The translations under genes were made by a program, and so were the position numbers. Positions 25,630 to 35,465 of a stretch of 64,000 nt of DNA are shown in pieces. Each line of letters starts with the position of its first letter. Positions within the stretch are counted from its first letter, which is position 1. This stretch comes from Echinicola shivajiensis (GTDB taxonomy: Bacteria; Bacteroidota; Bacteroidia; Cytophagales; Cyclobacteriaceae): assembly GCF_018642165.1 (NCBI RefSeq), contig NZ_JAHHZM010000020.1, forward strand, positions 1 to 64,000, given 5' to 3'. The notes under the pieces are model-generated. The model saw only the letters and a list, made by a program, of their open reading frames with translations, made no database searches and had not been told where the DNA came from.

Positions 25630-25662
25630 AATGGTGGAAGCATTTTTTATGCTTCCACCATT
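25630..25662 (-). terminator. Hairpin terminator after the small Cys-rich lipoprotein
   Basis: A perfect 13-bp stem (AATGGTGGAAGCA and complement) with a T-rich 7-nt loop lies about 48 bp past the stop of the lipoprotein gene. It would separate that gene and the upstream part of the glycan locus from the acetyltransferase gene. Confidence 0.7.
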
Positions 25663-25709
25663 AAATTAAACTTTTTCTTCAATAGGGAAAATACCCTAAT
25701 CCGTCATTT

Positions 25710-26066
25710 TTAGAAATCACACATATTTGATTCCGACTTCCATACTAATTTGACTTCAGTCAAATCACTAATTTCTAAGTCTTCCTGAACTTCACCTTCG
25801 CAATTATAGAAAATAGGAGCCCAATTGCAGTTAGGACAACAAGATCCCACATAATAATAGTTGTTTCCTTCATAATTCCCGCTTCTGATATAACCATAAT
25901 CTCTACCTATTTCCGTTGACTTCAGCTCATCAATTACCGGCTTCATCCAAGCCAAATCCTCCGCAGGATTTTCGACGCCACAGCTTGCACTCGGCTGTTC
26001 CTCATCTTTACATGATATAGCGAAAACTAAAAAGCAAGCAAAAAGAAAATAAACGGCTTTTTTCAT
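25710..26066 (-). CDS. Small Cys-rich lipoprotein of unknown function
   Basis: 118 residues from ATG 26066. MKKAVYFLFACFLVFAISC is a lipoprotein signal with lipobox AISC. The mature part has further cysteines (SASCGV, VGSCCPNCNW, YNCEG, SNMCDF) that could form disulfides or bind metal, plus aromatic strands (GNNYYYVGSCC). I do not recognise the family. It sits between the locus's GT4 and acetyltransferase genes, 92 bp from the GT4 stop, and has its own terminator, so it may be an insertion into the locus. Confidence 0.8.
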   Translation of the reverse strand: MKKAVYFLFACFLVFAISCKDEEQPSASCGVENPAEDLAWMKPVIDELKSTEIGRDYGYIRSGNYEGNNYYYVGSCCPNCNWAPIFYNCEGEVQEDLEISDLTEVKLVWKSESNMCDF

Positions 26067-26158
26067 AATATTCATAATTAAAAGATTAAACATATCAACC
26101 CCTATACGTGTAAAAACTGAATTATGCTACATAATAAAAATATTATTTCCTGATTACT

Positions 26159-27289
26159 TTAATCGGCCAATGTCATAGTCGAAAAAACTTTCTCCAGCTT
26201 AGCTAAAAAACGGGATCCAGAAAAATTCTTAAGCCTCTTTTCAGCTCTTTCCACTAAGGATTTTCGCACTTTATTATCTTTCACCAATTTTCCCATTTCT
26301 TGGGCAAAAGCTGTAGCTGAATCATCCTCAGGATATAGCACTGCATCACCACCAACTTCTCTCAATGCGCCCTGATTGGAGATGATCACTGGAATCATAT
26401 AGGAAAAAGCCTCCAAAATGGGCATACCAAAGCCTTCACTCAAAGAGGGAAAAACATAGGCAAATGCATGACGATAATAATTATCTAGCTCACTTTTACT
26501 GACAAAACCAGGCAAAATGACCTTTTCTTCCAAGCCCAGCCTTTCGATCTCCCTGATGATATTATCATAATCGTCCAATTCTTTCCTAGGACCTCTTTGC
26601 CCTACCAATACTAGCTGAAACTCCTTATTGTCTTCTTCAAAAAGAAACTTACTAAAAGCCCTTATTAAAGTCACTAGGTTTTTTCGCTTCTCCATTACCC
26701 CTACATGCAAAAAATAGGGAGATGAAATGATTGAATGATCTTCTAATTGTTCTTTAGCAATAATATTTGATGCAGGGTAAACCACATGAACGGACAGTTG
26801 CGGCATTTTAAGATACTTCTGGATCTGCTTTTTGGAATAGTCAGTAATAGTGACTACTTGGGCATTTCTCCTGAGTGAAGTCTTCAACAGCCATAGATAA
26901 TACTTCAACCAATGGGGATTATAATGGCTGGGATTTTCCCAAAAAAAAGCATCATGAATAACAGACAGTTTTTTGCCTCTTGACCATAGTGGAGAAACAA
27001 TATCCGGGGAGAACACAATATCACTTCTGTACCAATAAGTGAGCAAGGGTAAAATGATTGCCTTCCTTAATAAATAAAGTCCCTGAAAAAGCAGGTTTTT
27101 CCATTTGGGGGTTTTCCCTCTATAAAACTGGCTAGACTTTACTTTTGTATAACTGGGCGAAATGATATATTCAAAATCAGTTGTATGCTTGGCTTGAATA
27201 CTTTCCACCAAAGATGCTGTATAGGTTTTTATGCCTGTTTGGGCCACATACAAATAATAAATATCAACCAGTACTCTTTTATTTCTCAT
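26159..27289 (-). CDS. Glycosyltransferase family 4
   Basis: 376 residues. The N-terminal half begins VLVDIYYLYVAQTGIKTYTASLV. The GT4 C-terminal half contains FLHVGVMEKRKNLVTLIRAF, VILPGFVSKSEL and SLSEGFGMPILEAFSYMIPV with the E-x7-E-like donor site. It probably adds a hexose to the repeat unit. It starts 16 bp after the polymerase gene ends. Confidence 0.92.
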   Translation of the reverse strand: MRNKRVLVDIYYLYVAQTGIKTYTASLVESIQAKHTTDFEYIISPSYTKVKSSQFYRGKTPKWKNLLFQGLYLLRKAIILPLLTYWYRSDIVFSPDIVSPLWSRGKKLSVIHDAFFWENPSHYNPHWLKYYLWLLKTSLRRNAQVVTITDYSKKQIQKYLKMPQLSVHVVYPASNIIAKEQLEDHSIISSPYFLHVGVMEKRKNLVTLIRAFSKFLFEEDNKEFQLVLVGQRGPRKELDDYDNIIREIERLGLEEKVILPGFVSKSELDNYYRHAFAYVFPSLSEGFGMPILEAFSYMIPVIISNQGALREVGGDAVLYPEDDSATAFAQEMGKLVKDNKVRKSLVERAEKRLKNFSGSRFLAKLEKVFSTMTLAD

Positions 27290-27305
27290 TTTCCTTCTCC
27301 CTACC

Positions 27306-28703
27306 TCAGCCTAAAGCTAAAGAAGTGCTTTTTTGATACTTTAACTTATTGTATTCTTTCACACTGAGTCCAACCATCCACCATGTCAACCAAGAGACAA
27401 AGGCATATAATTCTGCATTGGCTGTAAACAAAGGTAATAATAGCCCCACCTTAACAGTAGCCGCGATAAAAGCTATCCTGGCTATATGAGTATTTTTAGA
27501 ATCCCTAAATACCTTGATCCCCGTCCAGATACCCATTCCTAATATCAATATGTAAAGGAACATACCCAAAAAACCCAACTGTACCCCAAAAACCAAAAAT
27601 TGGTTTTCCCCTCCAATTCTTAACTCATCTGAAACGCTTCCAACATTCCCACTTGTAGCCAAGCCTGAACCAAAAGGAGCAACCACCATTTGATTTAATG
27701 CCTCTAACCAAGCAATCACATGCCCTACACTGGACGCATTCTCAAAAGTGATGGTATCCACCACAAAATAATAAAACTCATCGCTGGCAAAAATGAAAAC
27801 GAAAACAACAAATGAAGCTAATAGAGCCGCTCCCAATTTAATCAAGCCATATAACCTAAAGATCACCGCAATAAAAATCAGCATGATAAAAAATGAAGCA
27901 AATGAGGCCCTTGAAGCTGCAAAAAACAAGCTTCCTATGGAAACCAAAATAACAAGAATAAATATCCAAGATTGTGCTCTTTTTGAGCTAAGATATCCAA
28001 TTAACCCTAAAGAAAAACCCAATAAACAGGAGCTGGCCAACTCTAAGGGATCGGAGAAAAAAGAGGCCAATCTCATTCCCCCGGTTTGGGTTTCGAAAGT
28101 CCAAGTTAAATCATAATTTCCAGACGGTTCAACATTATTAATGGCCTGATTAAACAATGCATAACCAGTAATGTTTTGAAAATGTAGGCCCACGAGCTTT
28201 TCAAAAAGATTCAATCCCAATGCCGCAACAAAAATCAACATGATGGATTTAAATAAAACTCGGTAATCCAGATCACTAAAGTTCGTATTCCTGCCTAAAA
28301 AATAAAGCATGCCCATCATCAACACATTTTTAAAGTATAGGGCTTTTGTAAGCATATTTGCCGGCCCAATGGGCAAAAACAAAAACACCAGCCCCAAGCC
28401 ATAAAAGGCCAAAAACAGCTTATCTGTTATTTGTAGCCTAAATGGATAGTCAAACAGATTCCGCTGATAAAAAACAAATGATAGCAGGGAGATCAGTAAT
28501 ACAAATTCTTTTAAATATTGAAAAATACTTACAAAGAACGGAGAACCGGTAGCTTGATATACAATGCTTAAAATTGAGATATAAAATGGCAGGTAAAGCG
28601 ACATAAATATTATTACCCATTCCCACTTGGTCTCAAATACAATCTTATTAACCGTAATGGAAAGTAATAATCCTACCGCTATAACCACAAAGACAAATAA
28701 CAC
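27306..28703 (-). CDS. O-antigen polymerase/ligase-like membrane protein (Wzy-type)
   Basis: 465 residues with about ten to twelve hydrophobic segments and a large periplasmic loop (about residues 315-365, including VAPFGSGLATSG and RIGGENQFLVFGVQLG, the family's late motif). Its place between glycosyltransferase and flippase genes fits the polymerase that links repeat units on the periplasmic side. It could instead be a ligase. The start is GTG 28703, preceded 3 nt upstream by AGGAGG, an unusually good Shine-Dalgarno match for this phylum. Confidence 0.85.
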   Translation of the reverse strand: MLFVFVVIAVGLLLSITVNKIVFETKWEWVIIFMSLYLPFYISILSIVYQATGSPFFVSIFQYLKEFVLLISLLSFVFYQRNLFDYPFRLQITDKLFLAFYGLGLVFLFLPIGPANMLTKALYFKNVLMMGMLYFLGRNTNFSDLDYRVLFKSIMLIFVAALGLNLFEKLVGLHFQNITGYALFNQAINNVEPSGNYDLTWTFETQTGGMRLASFFSDPLELASSCLLGFSLGLIGYLSSKRAQSWIFILVILVSIGSLFFAASRASFASFFIMLIFIAVIFRLYGLIKLGAALLASFVVFVFIFASDEFYYFVVDTITFENASSVGHVIAWLEALNQMVVAPFGSGLATSGNVGSVSDELRIGGENQFLVFGVQLGFLGMFLYILILGMGIWTGIKVFRDSKNTHIARIAFIAATVKVGLLLPLFTANAELYAFVSWLTWWMVGLSVKEYNKLKYQKSTSLALG

Positions 28704-28718
28704 TAACCTCCTAATTGA

Positions 28719-29642
28719 TCATTTACATTCCTGAATCATTCCATCCTTGATTCCCATCAGCATGGCCAAAAATTTCTGCTTTCTTCCCCTAAAAAGAAAA
28801 TAAAGTCCATAAAGCCCCATTTTCCCAAATTGGAAGGGCCATGCTGTAAGCAAATATGGAAAACTCAAATGGTTCCTAAGCTGGAATAGTTGATTTCTGG
28901 CATTTAAATAATGAACCTTGGGGGCTAATCTACCTTCTTTGCCTTTTGATTTGGATTTAGAAGAAGCCCCAGCCTCGTGGTAAATTACGGATTTTGGAAC
29001 CACCCACATTTCATAACCTGCTTTTTCCATTCTTAGGGACCAGTCTACATCCTCATAATAAGCAAAATAATGTTCATTTAGCTTTCCCACCTCTCTAATG
29101 ACACTGGACCTAACAAGAATACAACAACCTGTAATCCAATCTGTTTTATATGCTTCTATCCCCCTAGGCTTTGAAGTATTAGTAATGGAACTACCTGTCC
29201 ATGGATTCCAAACAGCACCAGCATTCCAAATTTGTGATTGGTCATGAAGATAATACATCAGGGGCTGAACCGCTCCAATGTTCAAATTGGCCTCCATTAA
29301 GTTTAGCAGGGGATCCAAAAAATCAGGCTCTACTTCTGTATCATTATTGAGTAACATAATATAAGCATGGCCCACTCCCAAAGCATAATTAATTCCTACA
29401 TTATTTCCACCCGTAAAACCTAAATTTTCCGAATTGCAAATGAATTTAGGGAAGTCAAATTCTTCTTTAAGTTTATCAACTGATCCATCAGTAGAGGCAT
29501 TATCCACTAGAATCACTTGGAAAGCTTGCTTTTTGACCTTTTGCAATGAACGCAAGCATTGCCGAGTATAGTCATAACCGTTCCAGTTAAGTAGGATTAT
29601 TGCGATGGAATTACTTAATACTTGGGAAGTTCTTTCTTCCAT
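28719..29642 (-). CDS. Glycosyltransferase family 2
   Basis: 307 residues. The GT-A domain begins AIILLNWNGYDYTRQCLRSL. VDNASTDGS, AYIMLLNNDTEVEPDFLDP (DxD-like NDT), ITGCCILVRSSV and YYEDVDWSLRMEKAGY follow: the classic nucleotide-sugar and base motifs of rhamnosyltransferase-like GT2 enzymes. The C-terminal part contains a hydrophobic segment. The start overlaps the end of the preceding methyltransferase gene by 28 bp, implying coupling. Confidence 0.92.
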   Translation of the reverse strand: MEERTSQVLSNSIAIILLNWNGYDYTRQCLRSLQKVKKQAFQVILVDNASTDGSVDKLKEEFDFPKFICNSENLGFTGGNNVGINYALGVGHAYIMLLNNDTEVEPDFLDPLLNLMEANLNIGAVQPLMYYLHDQSQIWNAGAVWNPWTGSSITNTSKPRGIEAYKTDWITGCCILVRSSVIREVGKLNEHYFAYYEDVDWSLRMEKAGYEMWVVPKSVIYHEAGASSKSKSKGKEGRLAPKVHYLNARNQLFQLRNHLSFPYLLTAWPFQFGKMGLYGLYFLFRGRKQKFLAMLMGIKDGMIQECK

Positions 29643-30415
29643 CCATTAACTTTATTTACTCTCACAATTGCTTCTAAGTCCTCTGCAAAAAAACCAGTGC
29701 TATTCCCTATCCGTGCCAACAGGTTATAGATCAACCCAGGTCCTTTTAAGCTGTAATTTTTGTAATAATACTTTTCAACTTTTATATCAAAATCATCACT
29801 CAAAAACTTAAAATACCGTTTAATCTCACTTCCAGAATATTCCTTCCAGTGATGTCCATATGTTACGCAATCAAAAATTCTAGGTACGCTAATTCCTATT
29901 CCTCTTAGCGTAAACAAATTCTTCATACCAATTGCTATACCTGGTAAACTCAGGCTATTTGGAGTAGAAATATAAATGATTCCACCACTTTTCAGGGACT
30001 TATAGACCTGTTTCCAAAAATAAATGGGGTTAAAGGTGATATGTTCTAATATTTCAGTAAATAAAATGATATCATAATAATCCTCCTTGTCATCTAAAGA
30101 AGCTATTGTCCCCAGATCATTTTCAATAATGGGGTTTAGGCCATAATTAGCCGCCCTATTTTTAACAAAATCTAGCTCCCAAAAATCAGATACATCCATA
30201 CTGTCCACTTCATAACCTATTTGTTTGGCTAGGATAGAAGTATGCAAATAATGACTTCCAATATCTAAGACTCTCTGTGGTTTATTTCCCTTTTGATTTT
30301 TTAAAAAACCATGAACCCTTTTAAACCTATTTTTGTGGAAATTATAGTATTCCTTATCCCTTTCTAAACCCAAATAATCAACTTGATTATTTAATTCTTG
30401 TAAAACATTTTCCAT
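29615..30415 (-). CDS. Class I SAM-dependent methyltransferase
   Basis: 266 residues from ATG 30415; an ATG at 30454 would add 13 atypical residues. SAM motif I is RVLDIGSHYLHTSILAKQ. YDIILFTEILEHITFNPIYFW is the motif II region of Methyltransf_11/23 proteins. It is embedded between the flippase and GT2 genes and overlaps the latter, so a sugar O-methylation or chain-capping role is likely (inference). Confidence 0.87.
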   Translation of the reverse strand: MENVLQELNNQVDYLGLERDKEYYNFHKNRFKRVHGFLKNQKGNKPQRVLDIGSHYLHTSILAKQIGYEVDSMDVSDFWELDFVKNRAANYGLNPIIENDLGTIASLDDKEDYYDIILFTEILEHITFNPIYFWKQVYKSLKSGGIIYISTPNSLSLPGIAIGMKNLFTLRGIGISVPRIFDCVTYGHHWKEYSGSEIKRYFKFLSDDFDIKVEKYYYKNYSLKGPGLIYNLLARIGNSTGFFAEDLEAIVRVNKVNGWKKELPKY

Positions 30416-30468
30416 TTCTTTCCAATAACATTTTTTCCTAATTAGGGAAACCAATTGATTACCTTAAT

Positions 30469-31764
30469 TCAATTAGACCGCACCAATCCATAAAATAGAT
30501 CGGGAGCTTTACGCTTAATGAGAATGCTCGAAAAAATAAATACAAGGGCTTCAGATATTATTAGCCCATAACAAAGACCTATCCCTCCAAATAATTTTAT
30601 TCCAATTAAGGAGAAAGTCAACATGGATAAACACATCACCCAAGATGAATTAAACAATAAGCTTTTATAGTCAGAAACTAGCATTAATAATGAGTTCCCA
30701 ATGTTCATACTTGCTAGAAAGGGAATAAAACATAGCACCCTTAGAAAAGAAACACTTGTTGCCAGTGATTCCTTAGATAATATTTCAATAATAAAATCCG
30801 CTAAAAAATAGGTTACTAGTGATATGGCTAGGCATGATAAGATAGAAAACAGATAAACCTTCTTAACATAGACGAAAAATCTTTTCTGGTCACTTTTATA
30901 AAGCTTTGTTGCATGGGGATAAACTGCCTGAGCAATTAAAGCAGGAATAATCCGCAATACAGAACTAACCCGCTCAGCCAAACTGTACATCCCTAGAATT
31001 TTGGCACTAGCAAAAAAACTAAGGAGCACAATGCCTCCGCTTACAGAAACATGACTTGCTAAGGTAGATAAAAATAGATACACATTGGCCTTCCAGGATT
31101 GAACAATCTTCCTCAGCTTGGGAATGAAAAATTGTATATCCATTACAAAATGGACATAGACTAATATGACCAAATTAGTAGCTAATGCCGCTCCGCCAAA
31201 AAAGAAATTCACCAATTTGGCATGCTCTGGGCCAACAATAAAAAGTACTATGCCCATTAGATACAACAGTTTACTGAATACATTGGCCACTGATACTAGC
31301 CGCATCTTTTCAATCCCTTGGAAAAACCATACAGGAAGTGTTGCCTCTGAAAAAAGCATCAATAAGGAATAAACCAAAATCACTTGGTATTCCGGGAATA
31401 AATCAAAGCCAAAAACCGCTATCAGCAAAGCTAAAGCCGCAATGATCGCCAATAACGTTTTACTGAAAATGGTACGGGAAACAATCTCAGAAAGGGCCTC
31501 CTTATCATTTTGGTTCAAGGCTACTTCCCTAGGAGCACTGAGATTATAGCCATATCCTACAAACATATTTGCAATGAGGATAACTGACAAGGCTAAACTC
31601 ACCAAACCAAATTGATCCACCCCTATTGACTGAATCAACAGAGGCATCACCATCAAAGAAATAAGGATATTGGAGGATTGTATGAAAAGTAAAAAAATAA
31701 AGTTCTGAATAGACTTGTGTCTTATCAGCTGTAAAAGTGAAATAGAGCTAAGCTTTTCAAACAT
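30469..31764 (-). CDS. Polysaccharide flippase (Wzx-type)
   Basis: 431 residues with about twelve to fourteen hydrophobic segments. The N-terminus (NILISLMVMPLLIQSIGVDQFGLVSLALS) is the typical first repeat of MOP-superfamily polysaccharide flippases. A basic cytoplasmic loop (APREVALNQNDKEALSEIVSR) follows. It should turn the undecaprenyl-linked repeat unit across the inner membrane. The gene starts 12 bp after the Wzz-like gene ends. Confidence 0.92.
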   Translation of the reverse strand: MFEKLSSISLLQLIRHKSIQNFIFLLFIQSSNILISLMVMPLLIQSIGVDQFGLVSLALSVILIANMFVGYGYNLSAPREVALNQNDKEALSEIVSRTIFSKTLLAIIAALALLIAVFGFDLFPEYQVILVYSLLMLFSEATLPVWFFQGIEKMRLVSVANVFSKLLYLMGIVLFIVGPEHAKLVNFFFGGAALATNLVILVYVHFVMDIQFFIPKLRKIVQSWKANVYLFLSTLASHVSVSGGIVLLSFFASAKILGMYSLAERVSSVLRIIPALIAQAVYPHATKLYKSDQKRFFVYVKKVYLFSILSCLAISLVTYFLADFIIEILSKESLATSVSFLRVLCFIPFLASMNIGNSLLMLVSDYKSLLFNSSWVMCLSMLTFSLIGIKLFGGIGLCYGLIISEALVFIFSSILIKRKAPDLFYGLVRSN

Positions 31765-31776
31765 AAAAATAATAGC

Positions 31777-32853
31777 TTAGCCTTCAGTGTTTTTAATATT
31801 AGCCTGATATAACCTGCCAACATATAAATAAACTAAAGCAAGGAAAAAAGCAATTGCACTCCCCATAAATAATCCAACATACCATTTAAGCTTCGTTTCC
31901 GTGAGTGGAAACCGTGGATGGTCTATAATCTGAATCAAAGGCGAGCTATTTCTATGATTAATTTTAGCCACCTCGAGATTTTTTACTATTTCTGTATAAG
32001 CACCACTCGTCACTTGAAGATCAATCTGCTTGCTTTTTGCCTCTACAGCTGCACGCTGCATTAGTGGATTGGGATTAGGTCGATCATCTTGCATTCCGGC
32101 TAATTCCAACATATCCTGATCTAATATACTTCTCAGGCTGTCTGCCTGGTTTTGAAGAATAGAAACGTTTTCAGAAGTCTTTTTGGTCTTGGTTTCAAAA
32201 TAAAATTCATTGACATTCTCTACCAATTTCTCATTATAAGCCTTGGAAAAAATTTCGTCTTTGGATGTATGGGTAACTTTGATAATGCTCAACTTCCTAT
32301 CTGGTTTGGAAACACCTAATTCCTTGTCTCTAATGATCTTTGCAATGGCTTTCATTACACTATCCTGCAGGACAGAAAAGTGCTCTCTATCCTTAGTAAA
32401 ATCCAGTTTTTCAAAATCTACCTTATCAGCCCACTTTTCATCCAATTTATGAAAGCTAACAAATCTATCTACCAATAGCCCTCCAGCTTGTTCACTAGGA
32501 CTAAGAAGCGTCTTAATGAGCATATTATCTGAGCGATATAGTTCCATGATATTATCACCTTGAAACAATCCACTGCTGGACCCCAAGGATCCAAGGTTAA
32601 TTCCTGCCAAACTGGCCAAACCTGACAAACCTCCCATTCCAGCACCATCGGATTCTTCTAATACAAAGGTAGTTTCAGCGGTGTACCTTGGCTTTTTAAG
32701 CCAAGAGGCCACTAGTCCAAGTATTCCTCCAATAACCAAAGCGATAAGCAAAAACCTTCCTTTACTTTTAAAAAAATTCACCCAGTCTTTACCTCTTTGG
32801 ACAAGTTCTCCAAAAGTAATTTTATCATCAATAATATGTTGCTGACCTGCCAT
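31777..32853 (-). CDS. Wzz/GNVR-type chain-length determinant protein
   Basis: 358 residues. Two transmembrane helices flank the protein: LLIALVIGGILGLVASW near residue 37 and WYVGLFMGSAIAFFLALVYLY near the C-terminus. A coiled-coil periplasmic region (about 190-300) lies between them and ends in the proline-rich IDHPRFPLTETKLK. No kinase domain is attached, so it is a PCP-type co-polymerase without the tyrosine kinase. It sets polymer length with the polymerase and the outer-membrane exporter encoded just upstream. Confidence 0.92.
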   Translation of the reverse strand: MAGQQHIIDDKITFGELVQRGKDWVNFFKSKGRFLLIALVIGGILGLVASWLKKPRYTAETTFVLEESDGAGMGGLSGLASLAGINLGSLGSSSGLFQGDNIMELYRSDNMLIKTLLSPSEQAGGLLVDRFVSFHKLDEKWADKVDFEKLDFTKDREHFSVLQDSVMKAIAKIIRDKELGVSKPDRKLSIIKVTHTSKDEIFSKAYNEKLVENVNEFYFETKTKKTSENVSILQNQADSLRSILDQDMLELAGMQDDRPNPNPLMQRAAVEAKSKQIDLQVTSGAYTEIVKNLEVAKINHRNSSPLIQIIDHPRFPLTETKLKWYVGLFMGSAIAFFLALVYLYVGRLYQANIKNTEG

Positions 32854-32867
32854 TAGTTTGCTTATTA

Positions 32868-35465
32868 TTAGTTTATTTGAGTGATCACCAATACCAAAGT
32901 GGCCAAACCGGATGTCAAGCCAATAATTTCTCCCAGTCTAATGGGCGTACGTGGTCCCTTGGATGGAACGATCACTTCTGAACCCGGCTCAACGGTTGGA
33001 AAGGATTTCATGAACAAAAAGGTCTTGGTTCTGGCCACTTCACCATTGGCATAGACCACATAGGTTCTCTTCTTTTTGGCCCTTGTTTCGAAGCCTCCCG
33101 CCCTGTCAATATAGTATTTCATGCTACGGTTATTTTCATATCTAACCGTAGTAGGGTAGATAACATCACCTCTCATCCTTACTGTCTGAAGTTGCTTTGG
33201 AACGCTAATAATATCACCTTCTTCCAAAATGAGGTCATACTTTGAACCAGGATTTTCCATTATCGCCTCCAAATCAATCGCAATGGCTTCTGTCTCCTTG
33301 ATTTTTATTGCTGTTTGGGGACCTTCCACCTGGCTGATATCCTTTAATGTCTCCTCTTTTGTTTTAATGATCAAATCACTTTTTGAATTTTGACCATTAC
33401 CTTTTCCGGTTTCTTGCTGAAGTCTCAATTTTTGGTTGGATTGTGCTTCTGAAGGATCCGTAGCCTCTGTATCCAGCCTTTCAAGAAGCTTTTCCATATT
33501 CTTCTCTCTCCTAATCCTCTCAGATTCTGTATTAAAAAATTCAGTTCTTCTGATCAAAGTAGCTCCCTTTGGATAAGCAAAACTGGTCAAACCACCAGCT
33601 CTTTTTATGACGTCTGAAACTTTTTCCTCGGCACCACGAAGCGCAAACTCCCCAGGAGCATTGACCTGTCCATCCACCATAACGATTTTTTCCAAAGCAA
33701 AATTAGGCTTTCTTCGGATGATCACATTGTCGAAAGGCTTCAGTACAGCTGAATTGGCATTAATGCTTAAGTCTTGATTTACACTTACTGGGATAAGCTC
33801 GGCAATCTCTCCTTCACGCTCTCCTTTTAACCTTCTGGCTATTTCAAGATCATCTATTGAAGCGGCCTCATTAAAGCCACCGGCACTGATGATAAGGTCT
33901 TCAACGGTCATTCCTTCCGAAAATGGATAAATTCCGGGATTTCTAACCTCACCAGAAATCTTCAAATAATACTCATCCTTTAAATCATAAATAGAAGCTA
34001 TTTTGACAATATCATCAGCTTCCAGTTTAGTATCTTCAGATCCACTAATCACCTTGTTCAAATCTACCTGAATCACTGAAGTACTCAGGTCCTTCGCTGT
34101 CCTTACAATGCTGGCTCTTTTTAGATAGGCCTCACCCTTTAATCCCTCAGCCTTATCAATCAACTTTGATAAAGTCAAGCCATCAGTCAAAGCGTAGTTT
34201 CCAGGCCTATAAACAGCTCCTTTAATCTGAACCCGGTTTTTATATCGATCTAGTACGTTCCCAACTTTATATTCATCTCCTCCTTTCACTGTAAAAATAT
34301 CGTATTGCCCAGCAAATACATCAGAAACTGCTTTTTCCTTTTCTGTATATCGGGTCACATTTACCCTTTCAGTATAGGCATTATCTGTAAATCCTCCTGC
34401 ATACCTCAAAATGTCTCCAAAGGTCTCCCCTTCCTTTGCCTCAAAAATCAATGGGCGCTTTACCGCTCCCTCCAACTTTACCCTTGATTCGTAGGGCTCT
34501 ACCAAAATAACATCTTGATCCTGTAATTGAAATCCCATATTGGCTTTTCCATCCACAAGAAAATCATAGGCATCAACCACCGCCACTTGTTTATTATTTC
34601 TTATGACTTTGATATTTCTCATGGTACCATTAATATTGGGACCGCCCGCAGCATAAAGCGCATTAAAAACAGTACTGAAAGCACTCAAATTAAAAGTTCC
34701 TGGAAGTCTCAGTTCTCCAACCAAATGGACTTTGATACTCCGTATATTTCCCAATGACACCTGAACGAAGGTGCTTGGATTTTCACCTTTCATTTCCACA
34801 TAATACTGGGACAGCTTATTTTTGATCACCTTACTTGCAGCATCTATGGATAAACCTGCAACACTTATTGGCCCGATATTATCCAATATCAATCTTCCTT
34901 CGGGAGTGATGCTTGACTCGTAGTATTGTTCAGATGCTCCATATACATCCACATATACTAAATCCCCTGCTCCCAAAACATAAGTTCTTGGCGTAGCTTG
35001 GTTCAAACTCGGTTCAAAAGTCAACTTCCTTTCTTTCTGATAGAATAAATCTAATCCAAAATAGGGTTGGATTTCTTCTAACTCCTCAATTTCTTCTTGA
35101 TTACTTAGGACTCCTTGTAAAATTTCATTTAGATCCATTTGCCTTCTTGGCTCCCGATTTGACGAAGTTGAGCTTGACTTCATGGTAGTATTCTGTCCAT
35201 CAAGTTTTTCAACTCTTTTTACCAATTTTTCAAGTTCCATTGTTGACATACCTCTTGCTTTTGCCATTTGCAAAAGTTCCGCCTGACTAATGCCTGCATC
35301 AGCGGCCCTTTCGACCATGTCCCTAATTTGGACATCTGAAAGTTCGTCTACTTTAATATTGGCAATATCTGGAATAGATTGGGCTTGCAGCATTGGCTCA
35401 CAGGTAAAAAGCAGGGCCAGAGCCACAATCAAGCCCAAAGGCATTGACTTTAAAAATTTTATCAT
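32868..35465 (-). CDS. Polysaccharide export outer-membrane protein with multiple SLBB domains (Wza-type)
   Basis: 865 residues from ATG 35465, chosen because MIKFLKSMPLGLIVALALLF begins a signal peptide; an ORF start at 35558 lacks one. After a low-complexity linker comes a poly-export domain (YVLGAGDLVYVDVYG, about residues 160-235). About six SLBB domains follow, each with the GxVxxPG pattern (e.g. VHLVGELRLPGTF, IKGAVYRPGNY, ISGEVRNPGIY, VDGQVNAPGEF). The C-terminus ends with a hydrophobic helix. It exports the polymer across the outer membrane. First of a long operon with Wzz and Wzx. Confidence 0.94.
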   Translation of the reverse strand: MIKFLKSMPLGLIVALALLFTCEPMLQAQSIPDIANIKVDELSDVQIRDMVERAADAGISQAELLQMAKARGMSTMELEKLVKRVEKLDGQNTTMKSSSTSSNREPRRQMDLNEILQGVLSNQEEIEELEEIQPYFGLDLFYQKERKLTFEPSLNQATPRTYVLGAGDLVYVDVYGASEQYYESSITPEGRLILDNIGPISVAGLSIDAASKVIKNKLSQYYVEMKGENPSTFVQVSLGNIRSIKVHLVGELRLPGTFNLSAFSTVFNALYAAGGPNINGTMRNIKVIRNNKQVAVVDAYDFLVDGKANMGFQLQDQDVILVEPYESRVKLEGAVKRPLIFEAKEGETFGDILRYAGGFTDNAYTERVNVTRYTEKEKAVSDVFAGQYDIFTVKGGDEYKVGNVLDRYKNRVQIKGAVYRPGNYALTDGLTLSKLIDKAEGLKGEAYLKRASIVRTAKDLSTSVIQVDLNKVISGSEDTKLEADDIVKIASIYDLKDEYYLKISGEVRNPGIYPFSEGMTVEDLIISAGGFNEAASIDDLEIARRLKGEREGEIAELIPVSVNQDLSINANSAVLKPFDNVIIRRKPNFALEKIVMVDGQVNAPGEFALRGAEEKVSDVIKRAGGLTSFAYPKGATLIRRTEFFNTESERIRREKNMEKLLERLDTEATDPSEAQSNQKLRLQQETGKGNGQNSKSDLIIKTKEETLKDISQVEGPQTAIKIKETEAIAIDLEAIMENPGSKYDLILEEGDIISVPKQLQTVRMRGDVIYPTTVRYENNRSMKYYIDRAGGFETRAKKKRTYVVYANGEVARTKTFLFMKSFPTVEPGSEVIVPSKGPRTPIRLGEIIGLTSGLATLVLVITQIN

